Source: Saussurea involucrata
Lineage: Eukaryota; Streptophyta; Magnoliopsida; Asterales; Asteraceae
Reading direction: 5' to 3'
Assembly: GCA_033807775.1 (NCBI GenBank)
Contig: CM066319.1
Coordinates: 161,324,983-161,388,982 of the forward strand
Length of the DNA: 64,000 nucleotides
Below the pieces are notes generated by a model. It saw nothing but the letters and a program-made list of their open reading frames with translations, was not told the origin of the DNA and did not search any database. Numbering within the stretch: position 1 is the stretch's first letter; every line of letters starts with the position of its first letter. A program made the translations under genes and the position numbers. Shown piece after piece: positions 32,890 to 44,957 of the stretch.

Positions 32890-33416
32890 GGGAAATTAAT
32901 TAAAATACCCCAAGTTGGAAAATCAGTTATCAAAATGCTTCAAATCTTTCTTAATTTGCCAAAATACCCCATAATCCTGCGATTGGGCCCTCTATCGCGG
33001 ACCTGGTCTAATTGGCCCGCGATGGGAACATTTGTCCGCGATCCACACTCAAGATTCCAATTTTTAAGTTTTTGATTTGAAAGTTACATTTCACACCCTT
33101 ATACTTATTTAGTTAATTTACTTTATACCTTTTACTTTGCTAATTTTCATTTTACACCTTCATCATATTGGGCTAAAAGGTATAAAGTAAATTAACTAAA
33201 TAAGTATAAGGGTGTGAAGTGTAACTTTAAAAAAAAACTTAAAAATTGGAATCTTGAGTGTGGATCGCGGACAAATGTTCCCATTGCGGGCCAATTAGGC
33301 CAGGTCCGCGATAGAGGGCCCAATCGCGGGATTATGGGGCATTTTGGCAAATTGAGAGAGATTTGGGGCATTTTGGTAACTGGGTTTTCAACTTGGGGTA
33401 TTTTAATTAATTTCCC
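32890..33416. mobile_element. Mutator-like foldback element, copy 3 (palindrome, 9-bp TSD)
   Basis: Arms of about 242 bp (32890-33132 and 33176-33416) are close reverse complements around a 43-bp loop. Ends read GGGAAATTAATTAAAATACC. A perfect 9-bp duplication TAAAATATT flanks it (32881-32889, 33417-33425). It shares ends and GC-rich CGCGAT blocks with the copies at 1550 and 27109. Its core shares GGTATAAAGTAAA-type sequence with the first. No coding capacity. Confidence 0.94.
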
Positions 33417-33425
33417 TAAAATATT

Positions 33426-33677
33426 TCGTGCCGCAATATTTTTTTATAAAACATTTTTGAATGTATTAATAAGTTTTTTTAGGATATTTTTTAACATGTC
33501 CGTATTAACCGTTTTATAACACAATACTTAATACATTCTTTTATAAGGCATTTAAAGGTATACTAAAAAACTTGTTAATACGTCCAAAATATTTCTATAA
33601 AGTTATTGTAACATTTTTATATAACAACACGTCTTATTGTTTGGTTCCATAAAAATTCTCGTAAATCAAAAAAAAAA
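33426..33677. other. AT-rich spacer
   Basis: Nothing recognised. Confidence 0.5.
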
Positions 33678-34120
33678 TTATGAAAGGCAATCTTCAATAA
33701 AACCAGAAAAAAGAACAACCGAGTACACCGAAAAACAAGTCGAACAACAAAAAGCACGCTCACCCTCTACAAGGCATAGAAAGGGGGAAGCGACAAAACT
33801 CAAACCAACAAGGATCCCCACATAGGAGGCTACCAAAACAACGAAGAGACGAACAAAAACAAAAGAACACCTAATGGGGAGAAGTCGGGTTGTAGCAACA
33901 CGAAAGCCAAGACATACCAAAATCTTTGACACGATGAGAAAGCCAACGATACAAAGCAAGCTGGATCTCGAACAAAAGGTCACCATCCTCGTGCAAGCTG
34001 CCGAACATGAGTTTATTCTGAGAGCTCCAAATCGAAAAGAGGGAAATCCAAATAACATATGACCATAAATTTTGCTCAAAAGACAGTGTAGAGGAGGGAT
34101 CAACCAAAGCCAACACATCT
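33678..34120 (-). pseudogene. 3' end of a LINE-type (non-LTR) retrotransposon pol
   Basis: The minus strand reads DVLALVDPSSTLSFEQNLWS then FSIWSSQNKLMFGSL and ends FGMSWLSCCYNPTSPH. This is the tail that follows the reverse-transcriptase zinc-binding domain in plant LINE-like proteins. It continues directly from 37519 once the LTR insertion at 34121-37518 and one CATCT copy are removed. No poly(A) tail is evident at the low-coordinate end. Confidence 0.6.
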
Positions 34121-34964
34121 TTTAACACCTGGAATTTCCGGTAAGTGAAAATCAACCCGTACGCTTTTACAACTTATAAATGGTAGGATTTATGTTAAGA
34201 AATCAATACTTTCGGTCCCTAAGATTATCGAGAGTGTTGGTGTATGAAAAGTCGAGTTCTTCATCTCCAATCATGAGCATTAAAGTGGTAAAACATCATC
34301 AAGCTAAAGAGTAGAAGCTAGGATCAAGAGTTCTTCATCTCCATTCTTTTCTTCAAGATTGTTGCTAGGGTTTTCTAGTTTTTTCTAACAAAACCTATGT
34401 TGTGAGTCATTCTCATTTTCTAAACTATATACATGTTAAAATCATCTTTTCTTACCTATAATTATCTCTTTGTCTTTATGATTTGTTATATGAAGGTTTA
34501 ATCAAAACTCGTAATTTTGAGGAAATTTTAGGGTTTTGATCATTGTTGGTAAAAATACTCAAAATGAGATTTTAAGGAGTTTTTATGTACATTTATGTGT
34601 CCTTAAGATGAATGTTGTTCCTTCTCATATTTATGGAATTTTGGCACTTTTAAAACAAGCTATAGTTTTTGGGAGCTCATGGTTGTTGATGAAATAAATC
34701 GGAAAACAACTTGTTATACTTGAATGGTCATTATTCTTAAGTATTATAGATTTTGGAAGAAAATGGGTGTTCACTATAATTGTAGTGTTTGGAATGAAAT
34801 TGGTATTTGTCGTATGGACTTTTATGGCACATACTTGTTGGTTATGCATACTTGGAAGGTATTGGGTGTTAAATTTGTGATATGGAACTATAAATGTGGA
34901 AGCCTATCATTGTGTATATATGGACTATTGACTTCCAAGTTATAGATGGAAAATGTGATATTAA

Positions 34965-36756
34965 GGTGGCGTTTGTTTTTTAAGAGGTGCTGAAGTCTGA
35001 AATCTGATTTCACTTCTGATTTTTAAGAGACGGTGCTGAAGTCTGAAATCTGAATCAACAAGACTGTTTGTTTTTATAAACTGAGAAATGTCTGAATCTG
35101 TGTAATTGTCTATTTTATTCTTCAAAATATTTTAACACAAAATTTATATGCATTTATATAATTTCATTTGTTTATTCATCATCATTACAAAATTTGGATA
35201 TAAAATTCATTTTTAAACCATAATATACTATCATCAGTTTTAAATACATTCAAATCCTAACAAAATACATTATTTGATTCGAACACAACATAAAATATGA
35301 GTGAAATTTCATAACAACTAAAATCAATATTCATTTACTATCAAATCCTATTATATCAACTATTACAAACAGCTTTTGAGATGACCACTTGATGTTTCTT
35401 TTGCCCGGTTACAACTTACAGCAACCTGCTTCGAAACACTACACATACAACAAGGAAAAAGGGAAATAGTTAATATCGTGAGAACCTAGTAATAATAATA
35501 CCAATAATAAAAAAAATGTCAGAAAATGAAAGGAGATGGTTATAACCATGTCATTTCACAAACTATGGTTTCATGGAACTAAAACAGTGAACAAACAAGC
35601 ACTACAAACCTGTGGCATGTGAATCTTATCAAACATGGAAAAATTTTATCTTCCAAATCTTCCCGGTATAACCAATCACCCTCAAGATTAGCACTCCTGC
35701 TTGACAAACAACAGGTGCAAAAGTCCTTCAACACTCACTCAAAAATCAAAAGTGTTGACAAACCACCAATAAAGAATAAATATTTGGTTTTTGATATTCT
35801 ACCAAAACTCCTACCCTTATCCTAGTAAACAGAACAAGCATAACCAGGTCAAAAGAATTAACTTTGGCAACCCCAAAGCCTGAGAAAACCAACTGTACAA
35901 ACCCATAGTAATAAGGCCAATATGAACAAACCAAAATAACATTTGAAACCATTTCAAGGCATTGATCTGAAAATAACATAAAACCATTTCAAGGCATTGC
36001 AGCAACAAATGTTCTAGATTTTAAATTCCTCAATCCAGTGTTTAGAATAGCTAGTTTCAAGGAAAAGTGGAATCCATAGAGGAAACCCAAAAAAGTAGAC
36101 ACAACAATAGGATCAGTGATGAAACGCTGATATGATACCCAAAAAAACCCAGGGGTATAGGAATCCCATGTAAAAACCTGTCATACATACTTGAACTAAA
36201 CTCAACAAAACTATCGATGCATTTGCTTTAAACTCATACATAGAACTTGAACTAAACTCAACAAAACCAACAAAAAGTTTCGGTAGGATGAAGAAAAGAG
36301 GGATTAGGTCTCGATTTGGTTATAAATCTATAGATCTAACCTAGTTTAAAATCGACATACCTTGATTGGAGATCGATTTGGTTGATAATCTGGATATCGA
36401 TTTGGTCTGGATTTGGTTGATAAGCTAGAGATTTATTTGGTCACGATTTGGATGATAATGTGGAGATCGATTTGGTCACGATTTGGATGATAATGTGGAG
36501 ATCGATTTGGTCGATATTGACAGGCTTGAGAGGCAAGGTCTAGAAGTGATCGAGAGAGAGAGAGAGAATTTTCAGAGGACGGTAAGAGGTTAGGTTTTCA
36601 CTTTCTGCTTCAAAGCTAATTAAAAGAAAACAAATAGTCTGAAACATCAGAGCCTCTGAAAATTAAAAGAAAACAAATAGTCTGAAACATCAAAGGTCTG
36701 ACCGAGTCAGACTTGAGAGGCAATTAAGTGCTTATTTTCATAAAACAAACAAGGCC
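34965..36756. mobile_element. Non-autonomous DNA transposon with TAA duplication
   Basis: 1792 bp. Ends GGTGGCGTTTGTTTTTTAAG and, inverted, GGCCTTGTTTGTTTTATGAA; TAA on both sides (34962-34964, 36757-36759) suggests PIF/Harbinger. AAGTCTGAAATCTGA-type repeats lie at the left end and TAGTCTGAAACATCA repeats at the right. No transposase recognised. A hAT origin with degraded duplication is the alternative. Confidence 0.65.
36370..36515. repeat. 35-bp tandem repeat
   Basis: Units containing TCACGATTTGGATGATAATG then TGGAGATCGATTTGG; two perfect copies, preceded by at least two degenerate ones. Inside the non-autonomous DNA element. Confidence 0.8.
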
Positions 36757-36846
36757 TAAATATGATGTGTTTTCTCAACTATGATTTGTCTTGGATAGAG
36801 CGGGCTCAAGGTAAAGACTCGTATAGAGTTGAACTCTATATTGTGG

Positions 36847-37052
36847 GACTAGAGACTCGGTTTGAGTTGATATCCAATGTGACTAAAGACTCGGTTTGGG
36901 TTGATGTCCAATATAACTAAAGACTCGGTTTAAGTTGATGTTCAATATGACTAAAGACTCAGATTGAGTTGATGTTCATTATTGCTAAAGACTTGGTTTA
37001 GAGTTGACGTCAAATATGACTAGAGCCTCGGATAGAGTTGATGTCCACATTT
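36847..37052 (+). repeat. Minisatellite in the solo LTR, six units of about 34 bp
   Basis: Units read GACTAAAGACTCGGTTTGGG then TTGATGTCCAATAT with variation. Same relative place in the LTR, and the same ACTCGGT core, as the minisatellite of the large gypsy LTR at 6917. Confidence 0.85.
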
Positions 37053-37518
37053 ATCAAAGGCCTCTCCAAGAATTATATAAGATGTATTATCATTTGAGGA
37101 TCGCTGAAAGTTATATTTTATAATTCCGTTTTAATAGATTTACTTATCAACTGTTTGATCTCACTAGGCTTTAGCCTAACACTTTTTCTTAAAATGACAT
37201 GTATATCAGGTCATTCTAGCGGTGGGGCTCCTCGGGATTGAGCGGAGAGTCGTGTGACCGGAAATTTTATTTTTGGTGAATTATAGAGATGGCGTACTTT
37301 GGTATGTCCAAAGATCCTTTTGAGAAGAGATAGCGACACCCGTCCTTAATCTAAACTAGAATCGTTTTAGATTAGTAGGTTGTCGACATGTATCTCTTAA
37401 TTGTTTAAGGTTGTAAACGTCGTACTATTTCCCTTTGTTGGGTGATTTATTTATATACAGGTTGTAGTATTTTGAGTTTATCTAGGTTTTAATTTACCCC
37501 TATTTTTAGGGTGTTACA

Positions 37519-37851
37519 CATCTGCAACGGAAGCTAAGTGTTGAGGTGAAAAATCCAATTCAGAATCCTAACCCACAAAGAAGACACTAAAAGGCAGCCC
37601 ACAAAGCAATGATCCACCGATTCAATGTCGTTACCACATCGATGACAAAACACCGAGTTAAGGCCAATCCCCATTTGACCAAGACAAGCACGAACCGGAA
37701 TTCTTCCAAGTTTCAACCGCTAAATGAATATACAAATTGGAAGGAAGCATCTTACTCTAAATTGTTGGCACAAAACATATCGAATGAACCATCTTAACGT
37801 ACTTTACCGCAAAAGTCCGATCATATCTAAGCCACGAGATATGTAACACCC
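37519..37851 (-). pseudogene. LINE reverse transcriptase zinc-binding domain fragment
   Basis: The minus strand reads KLGRIPVRACLGQMGI, then FCHRCGNDIESVDHCFVGC, then LWVRILNWIFHLNT. The Cys and His pattern C-x2-C ... H-x3/4-C and the flanking Trp residues are those of the zf-RVT domain at the end of plant LINE-like pol proteins. It is cut on the right by the solo LTR at 37852 and on the left by the one ending at 37518. Confidence 0.75.
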
Positions 37852-38079
37852 TCACATTTGGACAGAACAACTCAAGGCTTGACACACTTAAGGACTACTT
37901 CCAAGGCGTTACCTCAAGCAGCAGGGATCCTAGTGCCTACCTCCAAGGTAGAACCTCAAGACTCAGCCCTCTTAGTGTCTATTCAAAAAGTTTAAGGTCA
38001 TGAAACATAGGTCCCGGTGTCCAACCCCGCAATACCCATTCGACCATTAACACAAGACTGAGTCACATGCCTATGGAGC

Positions 38080-39692
38080 TGATATGAATTGATTATTCAA
38101 TGCATAAAGTGCATTTTTACTCTATTTTTAGGTAGAATATTTTGCTTTATCCCAAACTTTGAGTCATTTTATTCTCTTATTTTCATCTTTCTTAATCATG
38201 GAGCTAAGTAAATGATTTTACTTGTTTTTACCAAATAAAGTGGCTAACTTGTTCTTGGGACAGGCTGTTGTTGCTTCTTGATGCTGCAGCATTGGTGGCT
38301 GGACGAATGGAAGAAATTCAATGGCATGGAGCATAATTTTTGGAGAAGAAATCAAGACCAACCCAATTCTAACTAGCTAGTTACTCTTAAAAACTGATTC
38401 AATTGGGTTGTAATAAGACAAGTAGTAGGAAGTTTCTTTTTGTCTAATGTTAGTACATATAATGTACTTACATGGTACATTAAAAGATCCATTTTGATAT
38501 TTACTTTTGTGCCACACCTCCCTTGCTTAAATAGGGGTGCATGGCATTGTTTTGGATACCCCATCCATCAGTTCACAACTGATGGGAAAACTCTTTCTAT
38601 CTTTATTTAATTTATGCAAGTTATTCTTAAGTTCTTTATCTTGTTCTTATTCTAGTTCTTCTGCATGAGTTGCTACAGCATCGCTGACAACATTGCTGCA
38701 CTTCTTTCTTGCATTTAATTATTCTATCTTACATTCTTGTTATTTATTTTTATGTCATGTATATTATGTCTTTAATTTCAGTTATTTACATTTATTGCAA
38801 TTTAATTTCAAGCATGAGTAGCTAAGTTCCATAGCTTGGGTGTGAGATTAAAGGGTGAGGTTTAAATATAAAGAAAGGTGGGCATCGTTTCTCAATAACG
38901 ATGTTCACCCTTTCATGTTAAGTTTTATTAAGATCAAGTTACTTCATGACGTTTTGATCACTTTGAAAGTGTTAAAGTGCCATAGCATCAGGAATGAGCC
39001 ATTGATATGCACGTCAATCCGAATGACAACGGAAGTAAGACTTGGAAGAGCTACTGACAAAGGAATTTGTCATCTCTGTATTTTCTGGGTTGATTTTGCC
39101 CGATAAGTTGGTCATCTTCATGATGGTAACAGTGTAGAGTGTGTATCAAGAATGGACCACTCAGAACACGTCAACTTAACATATATGGGATCAACTTGGA
39201 AGAGTGATTTTTTACAAAGTAATTTGTTTATCCATATACTTGGAAGGCATCATTTGTTATTGATAGTCCTGATACAACACCAGGAATGGGTTGATTGAAA
39301 TCTAGATCAGTAGTATAATGTTGAAGATCCGGAAGGACATCCTGAAAAGTAGATGGTGAACTTAAGTGTTGAGAGACCAATGCTGTAGCATTGCCACAAC
39401 ATTAGTCTGTTGGAATTTATATTTAGACTTCACCCCAACACCTTACACCCTTGCTTTCTTTATTAATTGTTCAATATAATATGTGATAAATTCAACCAAA
39501 ATATTGTCTTCGACTTGATCCTTGGAAATCATATATTTTATTAGACTTTTATTACGCTTTTACTCCAATCTCTGTGGGAACGATACGTGGCTCTTACCAC
39601 TTTATTACTTGAAAGACGATATTAGATCTCATTGTATACTTGCGGTGATGTTTAATTAGCACACGTCTATCGATGTATTCAAAGCACTGTCA
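38080..39692 (+). repeat. 5' LTR of the gag-only element
   Basis: 1613 bp. Open frames seen on either strand recur in the 3' LTR and are not genes. GCTGCAGCATTGG-type motifs recur within it. Confidence 0.93.
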
Positions 39693-39698
39693 AGTTTT

Positions 39699-39716
39699 TG
39701 GCGCCGTTGCCGGGGA
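39699..39716 (+). other. Primer-binding site (tRNA-Asp) of the gag-only element
   Basis: TGGCGCCGTTGCCGGGGA, complementary to the 3' end of plant aspartate tRNA, seven bases after the LTR. This is the usual primer of Athila-type elements. Confidence 0.9.
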
Positions 39717-39831
39717 TTGGCACACAAAAAGTTTATAAAAGTATTTTAAAAGATTTGATCCACATTTGTTGCTTGTCATACGCCTCCATGTATGTACAAG
39801 TAACAAGCTTTGGGTTTATCTTTCTGTGAAT

Positions 39832-40560
39832 ATGGATTCAATGGGACATTCGTTTGGGTCATATGAAACTGTTTTTTGTGACTATTGTGGCGGAAATCAT
39901 TTCTCATACTATTGTCTTTCGAACCCCGAATCATGTTATTTCATGGGAGATAGTAATTGGGATACCTCACACTTCAATGGTTACACTCAATCATGGGAGG
40001 ATCATCCTAATTTGTTTTCAAATAGTCAAGATCATGGCACTTTCACATCACCAATACCTCCCTACCGAGATTGGAGTAACACTTACGCAAATACTTTTGA
40101 CCAATCTTGGGAGGAACAAGTTGATTTTTCTGAGAGTTTCCAAGGGGATGACTTTAATAACTCATTTTTACCCCCTACAACCTCTTCAGAACAAGTCGAA
40201 AACTTCAAATCTCTTGAAACTATGATGAATGAGTCCATACAAAGTATAAATTCATTTGTTGCCAACATCACAACATATGTTCAAGAGATCATTAGACAAA
40301 ACCAAATTCCTATACCAAGTGAGATTCAAAACTTTGAATGTATTGGTAAGGATGAGGATGAGGTCAATACTTTGGAAAATAGTCAAGAGATGGAGAGTTA
40401 TGAGAAGGAACCTGAGCATTTAAACAACCCCTCTTTACTTCAAAATAGTGAAGAGGTGCAAAACAATGCCAAGATTGTCATTAACCCCTACTTTGAATCT
40501 GTGCAGAAAGAACATATTGTTGCGGATGTTGTAGCATTCTTGCAGCAAAGTTGTGCATAA
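39832..40560 (+). CDS. Gag-like protein of the non-autonomous LTR element
   Basis: 242 codons from ATG 39832, the first in-frame ATG after the PBS, to TAA. Near the N-terminus it has a zinc-knuckle-like CDYCGGNHFSYYC (C-x2-C-x3-H-x4-C), one spacer residue shorter than the classic form, followed by CYFMGDSNWD. The rest is rich in Asn, Ser and acidic residues, with a helical stretch (ESIQSINSFVANITTYVQEI). In full Athila-type elements this knuckle lies near the C-terminal half of Gag, so the main capsid-like part is missing. Role by inference: RNA binding or packaging in trans. Open frame intact. Confidence 0.6.
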   Translation: MDSMGHSFGSYETVFCDYCGGNHFSYYCLSNPESCYFMGDSNWDTSHFNGYTQSWEDHPNLFSNSQDHGTFTSPIPPYRDWSNTYANTFDQSWEEQVDFSESFQGDDFNNSFLPPTTSSEQVENFKSLETMMNESIQSINSFVANITTYVQEIIRQNQIPIPSEIQNFECIGKDEDEVNTLENSQEMESYEKEPEHLNNPSLLQNSEEVQNNAKIVINPYFESVQKEHIVADVVAFLQQSCA

Positions 40561-41807
40561 AATCTTCAAGTTGTTTCTAAGAAGGGACGCGATGATCAAT
40601 CTGAGGACTCGGGAATCTTCATAAATTCAAGTTCTGTTATTGGTGAGGTGGTGTGGAAAAATCTTTGGGAGATGACCTGTTCCCCCATTTGTTCCATTAA
40701 AATCTCGTGCCATGATCAAAGAGAGAAACGCGTGATGAGAAACGTGTATAAACATAAGTGGAAAGAGAAACACCAATTTAAGTTGGTGAGAACCGTTTGG
40801 GCTGAGGAGCATACTGAGGTGCTCCAGCAAAATCCACCATTTTTCAAGAAGTTTACAACAAAAGTTTCATCAGCTTCAAAAGAAAAATAGCTTGATAAAA
40901 GAAGAAAATGCAGAGTCTTGTGCCGCAACATTCATTCCAACCACTTGGTCCATAAACCTACTCTTATGGAGTAGGCAGGTTCAAATCACTTACCTTGGTC
41001 TCCATGTTTTATTTTATTTTTGTCTGGGATAGTTTTACAATTTTTAGTTTTTTTTCTTTTGCATGATTACACATAGAATCATACCTTGTTTTTTGTTCAT
41101 AGCCCTAATAATTTTTTGGAATCATGCCATTCACCTACTTTTGTGTTCTTGTTAGAACTAGCACCTATCTTCTTGGGACACAAGTTGATTCACACAACCT
41201 ACAAACATTTGGGGAATGATCTAGGCCATCTTTTCAATTTCCAATAGCCACTTGTAGCCTTTATACACTCATACACTTCATGGGGTACAATGGGGACATT
41301 GTACATTCTAAATTTGAGGGTGGGAAGGTTACACCCTAAAAAGAGGGTTACACCTTAAAGAGAGAAAAGATCAAAACAAAAGAGCAAAGCTCTAATCTGA
41401 TTTCTTGTATTCAAAGAAGCACCAAAAATGTCCCATAGGGGCAAGGTGCATGAAGTCAACAAAAAAAAGCACAAAGTGCCAAAAAATTTAAAATTTTTGT
41501 TGAAATTTGCTTGAGAGAAAAGGCTATGTGAGATTTTTTTTTGCCAAAAGAGTGACCCTACAAGCCCTAATGATCCTAAATGTAGGATGTGTTGAGTCAA
41601 ACAAAGGGAAGTATGGTGCTAGCTTATGATTCACACGCACATCTAGGCTAGGAATGGATGAGTCAATATTTATGAAAGACTATGAATTCCATGGGGTATG
41701 TTCTACATTGTGTGGGCACTTAATGTCATGATTTTGCAAGAAAATTTTAAAATTGAGTCAATTTCTTTTTTTTGGTCTTTTAGTTGTTTGGGGACAAACA
41801 ACACTTT
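40561..41807 (+). other. 3' internal region of the gag-only element
   Basis: Non-coding by eye; short frames only. No pol domain recognised. Confidence 0.6.
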
Positions 41808-41820
41808 AAATTTGAGGGTG
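41808..41820 (+). other. Polypurine tract of the gag-only element
   Basis: AAATTTGAGGGTG immediately before the 3' LTR. Confidence 0.7.
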
Positions 41821-43432
41821 TGATATGCATTGATTATTCAATGCATGAAGTGCATTTTTACTCTATTTTTAGGTAGAATATTTTGCTTTATTCCAAACTT
41901 TGAGTCATTTTATTCTCTTATTTTCATCTTTCTTAATCATGGAGCTAAGTAAATGATTTTACTTGTTTTTACAAAATAAAGTGGCTAACTTGTTCTTGGG
42001 ACAGGCTGTTGTTGCTTCTTGATGCTGCAGCATTGGTGGCTAGACGAATGGAAGCAATTCAATGGCATGGAGCGTACTTTTTGGAGAAGAAATCAAGACC
42101 AACCCAATTCTAACTAGCTAGTTACTCTTAAAAACTGATTCAATTGGGTTGTAATAAGACAAGTAGTAGGAAGTTTCTTTTTGTCTAATGTTAGTACATA
42201 TAATGTACTTACATGGTACATTAAAAGATCCATTTTGATATTTACTTTTGTGCCACACCTCCCTTGCTTAAATAGGGGTGCATGACATTGTTTTGGATAC
42301 CTCATCCATCAGTTTACAACTGATGGGAAAACTCTTTCTATCTTTACTTAATTTATGCAAGTTATTCTTAAGTTCTTCATCTTGTTCTTATTCTAGTTCT
42401 TCTGCATGAGTTGCTGCAGCATTGCTGGCAACATTGCTGCACTTCTTTCTTGCCTTTAATTATTCCATCTTACATTCTTGTTATTTACTTTTATGCCATT
42501 TATATTATGTCTTTAATTTCAGTTATTTACATTTATTACAATTTAATTTCAAGCATGAGTAGCTAAGTTCCATAGCTTGGGTGTGAGATTAAAGGGTGAG
42601 GTTTAAATATAAAGAAAGGTGGGCATCGTTTCTCAATAATGATGTTCACCATTTCATGTTAAGTTTTATAAAGATCAAGTTACTTCATGACGTTTTGATC
42701 ACTTTGAAAGTGTTAAAGTGCCATGGCATCAGGAATGAGCCATTGATATGCACGTCAATCCGAATGACAAAGGAAGTAAGACTTGGAAGAGCTACTGACA
42801 AAGGAATTTGTCATCTCTGTCTTTTCTGGGTTGATTTTGCCCGATAAGTTGGTCATCCTCATGATGGTAACAGTGTAGAGTGTGTATCAGGAATGGACCA
42901 CTCAGAACACGTCAACTTAACAGATATGGGATCAACTTGGAAGAGTGATTTTTAACAAAGTAATTTGTTTATCCATATACTTGGAAGGCATCATTTGTTA
43001 TTGATAGTCCTGATACAAAACCAGGAATGGGTTGATTGAAAGCTAGATCAGTAGTATAATGTTGAAGATCCGGAAGGGCATCCTGAAAGTAGATGGTGAA
43101 CTTAAGTGTTGAGAGACCAATGCTGTAGCATTGCCACAGCATTAGTCTGCTGGAATTTATATTTAGACTTCACCCCAACATCTTACACCCTTGCTTTCTT
43201 TATTAATTGTTCAATATAATCTGTGATAAATCCAACCAAAATATTGTCTTCGACTTGATCCTTGGAAATCATATATTTTATTAGACTTTTATTACGCTTT
43301 TACTCCAATCTCTGTGGGAACGATACGTGGCTCTTACCACTTTATTACTTGAAAGACGATATTAGATCTCATTGTATACTTACGGTGAGGTTTAATTAGC
43401 ACACGTCTATCGGTGTATTCAAAGCACCGTCA
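41821..43432 (+). repeat. 3' LTR of the gag-only element
   Basis: 1612 bp, partner of 38080-39692, followed by GGAGC. Confidence 0.93.
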
Positions 43433-44759
43433 GGAGCTAATGTATCACAGTCTAAATTACATGACTCCTAAAGAATGTCCAACACTCTCAAAACATGTAA
43501 CTTACAAATAAATATGCCTCAAATTCATAAAACACCAATATCCCAACATAGAGCAAAATAAACCGGACAAATATCCCTAAGACTATTTTAAGTCAAAACC
43601 GAGCCAAAGGCTCAACAGTCAATTGACTATTTGATAACAGTCATAATAAGTGATAAAACGTAATTAGCCCACATTTATGCAAACACATGCTCCAAAGACA
43701 TGAATAACTCACAAACACAACTTTATATTGGGACTAATTATTTCCAAATGAAATCGTACCATTTATATTTTTAAAACATCCCATAACATAAAAATATGCG
43801 TTTTCCCAAACCACACACTAAAAGTGCATTTTTACCAAATGATCTCCATTAATAAGATAAACCATTAAAATACATACACTTATGATTTATTTATCAAAAT
43901 ACCCAAAAATTCCAAAAATGGGTGTTTCACAAGATTTATAAAATCGAAAACTCTAAATAAGCAAAATTCATCAAATACTCCAACATTTGATAATATCAAG
44001 TAAAACTCATAAATAATTCAAAATGAACATTTTTGGCATGTACAAAATTTTAATAAAGCAACTTGAACTCACCTTGCTATGTTAAGTTAAACTTAGATTT
44101 CCAAATCCATCTCTACCTTCCAAGTGGTGAATATTTTAGACCCACAAGCAAAACCCACCAACAAAACTTCTTTTGACTAATAACCAAATCAAAGAGACGT
44201 CAAACATTAACCTAAGCTTTAAATTTACATAAACCCAAACATCTCAAAAAACTGAAAAGACTTACCTTTTTAAACTTGTAAGATCTAGGCTCAAACCTTG
44301 AAACATATAAGTTGGTTCTTCTCCAAAATGTTTCCAAACATCTTCTCCACCCTAAGGAATTACAAATCTCAGACATGGATGGAGAAAAAGGAGAGGATAC
44401 GAAGAATGCTCAAAACCCCAACTTATAGAGGAAGGAGATGAAAATGTTACCTTTCACAAATACTGTAGAATCCTTCAATAAGCTTAAACTCTCTTGATCT
44501 AGCCTTGAAAATCTTCAATAATCGAGAATATAGCAAAAAGAATATCCTCAATCGAAGTTGTGGTGAATAAGATACGAGGAAATGAAAAAAATGCCCAAAT
44601 ATCGAATTTTTATGTACTGGACCTCTCGTGCGATAATGTCATGCTATTGTGCCATAGGGCACAATCGCCCAAATGTACCGAGGCCAATCCCTTTGTGCGA
44701 TAGTGACATGCCATAGTGCCATATGTCATTATCGCGGTCACTAATCACTATCGCCCAAA

Positions 44760-44930
44760 GTGTACCGACCGCTTGCTCGGCCGTTCCTCGACCGTTCACC
44801 GACCGTTTTTCCGGTCCTTCATCGACCGTTTTCTCGGCCGTTCCTCGACCTTCTTGGCCATTCCTCGATCGTTTTCCTGGTCGTTCACTGACCATTTTTC
44901 CAGTCGTTCCTCGACCGTTCACCGATCGTT
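44760..44930. repeat. Degenerate CGACCGTT minisatellite in the solo LTR
   Basis: About nine short units around (C)TCGACCGTTNNCCG with TCGGCCGTTCC variants, 15-22 bp each. GC-rich against AT-rich surroundings. Confidence 0.75.
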
Positions 44931-44957
44931 TGTAAAAAATTTAGGGTTTTACAAGAT

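Larger units (their letters stand above)
34121..37518 (+). mobile_element. Solo LTR (Ty3/gypsy type) inserted in the LINE, itself interrupted
   Basis: It begins TTTAACACCTGGAATTTCCGG (expected TG start, one base changed), ends TTTAGGGTGTTACA, and is flanked by CATCT (34116-34120, 37519-37523). After removing the nested element (34965-36756) the LTR is about 1.6 kb. It carries a minisatellite at 36847-37052 and the acceptor-like TCAGGTCATTCTAGCGG before its end. No PBS, polypurine tract or second LTR, hence a solo LTR. Confidence 0.8.
38080..43432 (+). mobile_element. Gag-only non-autonomous LTR retrotransposon
   Basis: 5353 bp. LTRs 38080-39692 (1613 bp) and 41821-43432 (1612 bp) start TGATATG and end CNGTCA. 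The duplication GGAGC flanks it (38075-38079, 43433-43437). PBS for tRNA-Asp, one gag-like ORF, polypurine tract, no pol. The structure fits a terminal-repeat gag-only derivative of an Athila/Tat-type Ty3/gypsy family. LTRs differ at several tens of sites, so it is older than the copia element. Confidence 0.93.
37852..44952 (-). mobile_element. Solo LTR (Ty3/gypsy type, minus strand) interrupted by another LTR element
   Basis: On the minus strand it starts TGTAAAACCCTAAATTTTTT (44952) and ends AATGTGAGGGTGTTACA (37852). The duplication AGATA flanks it (37847-37851, 44953-44957). Removing the nested element (38080-43432 plus one GGAGC) leaves about 1.74 kb. It carries a degenerate minisatellite (44760-44930). 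No second LTR or internal region, so solo. Confidence 0.85.

Noticed and set aside
38373..39106. Short frames repeated at 42114-42847
   Set aside because: They lie in the two LTRs of the gag-only element and are duplicated with it; no domain.
44644..44935. Arg/Ser-rich frames on both strands
   Set aside because: Products of the CGACCGTT minisatellite in an LTR.
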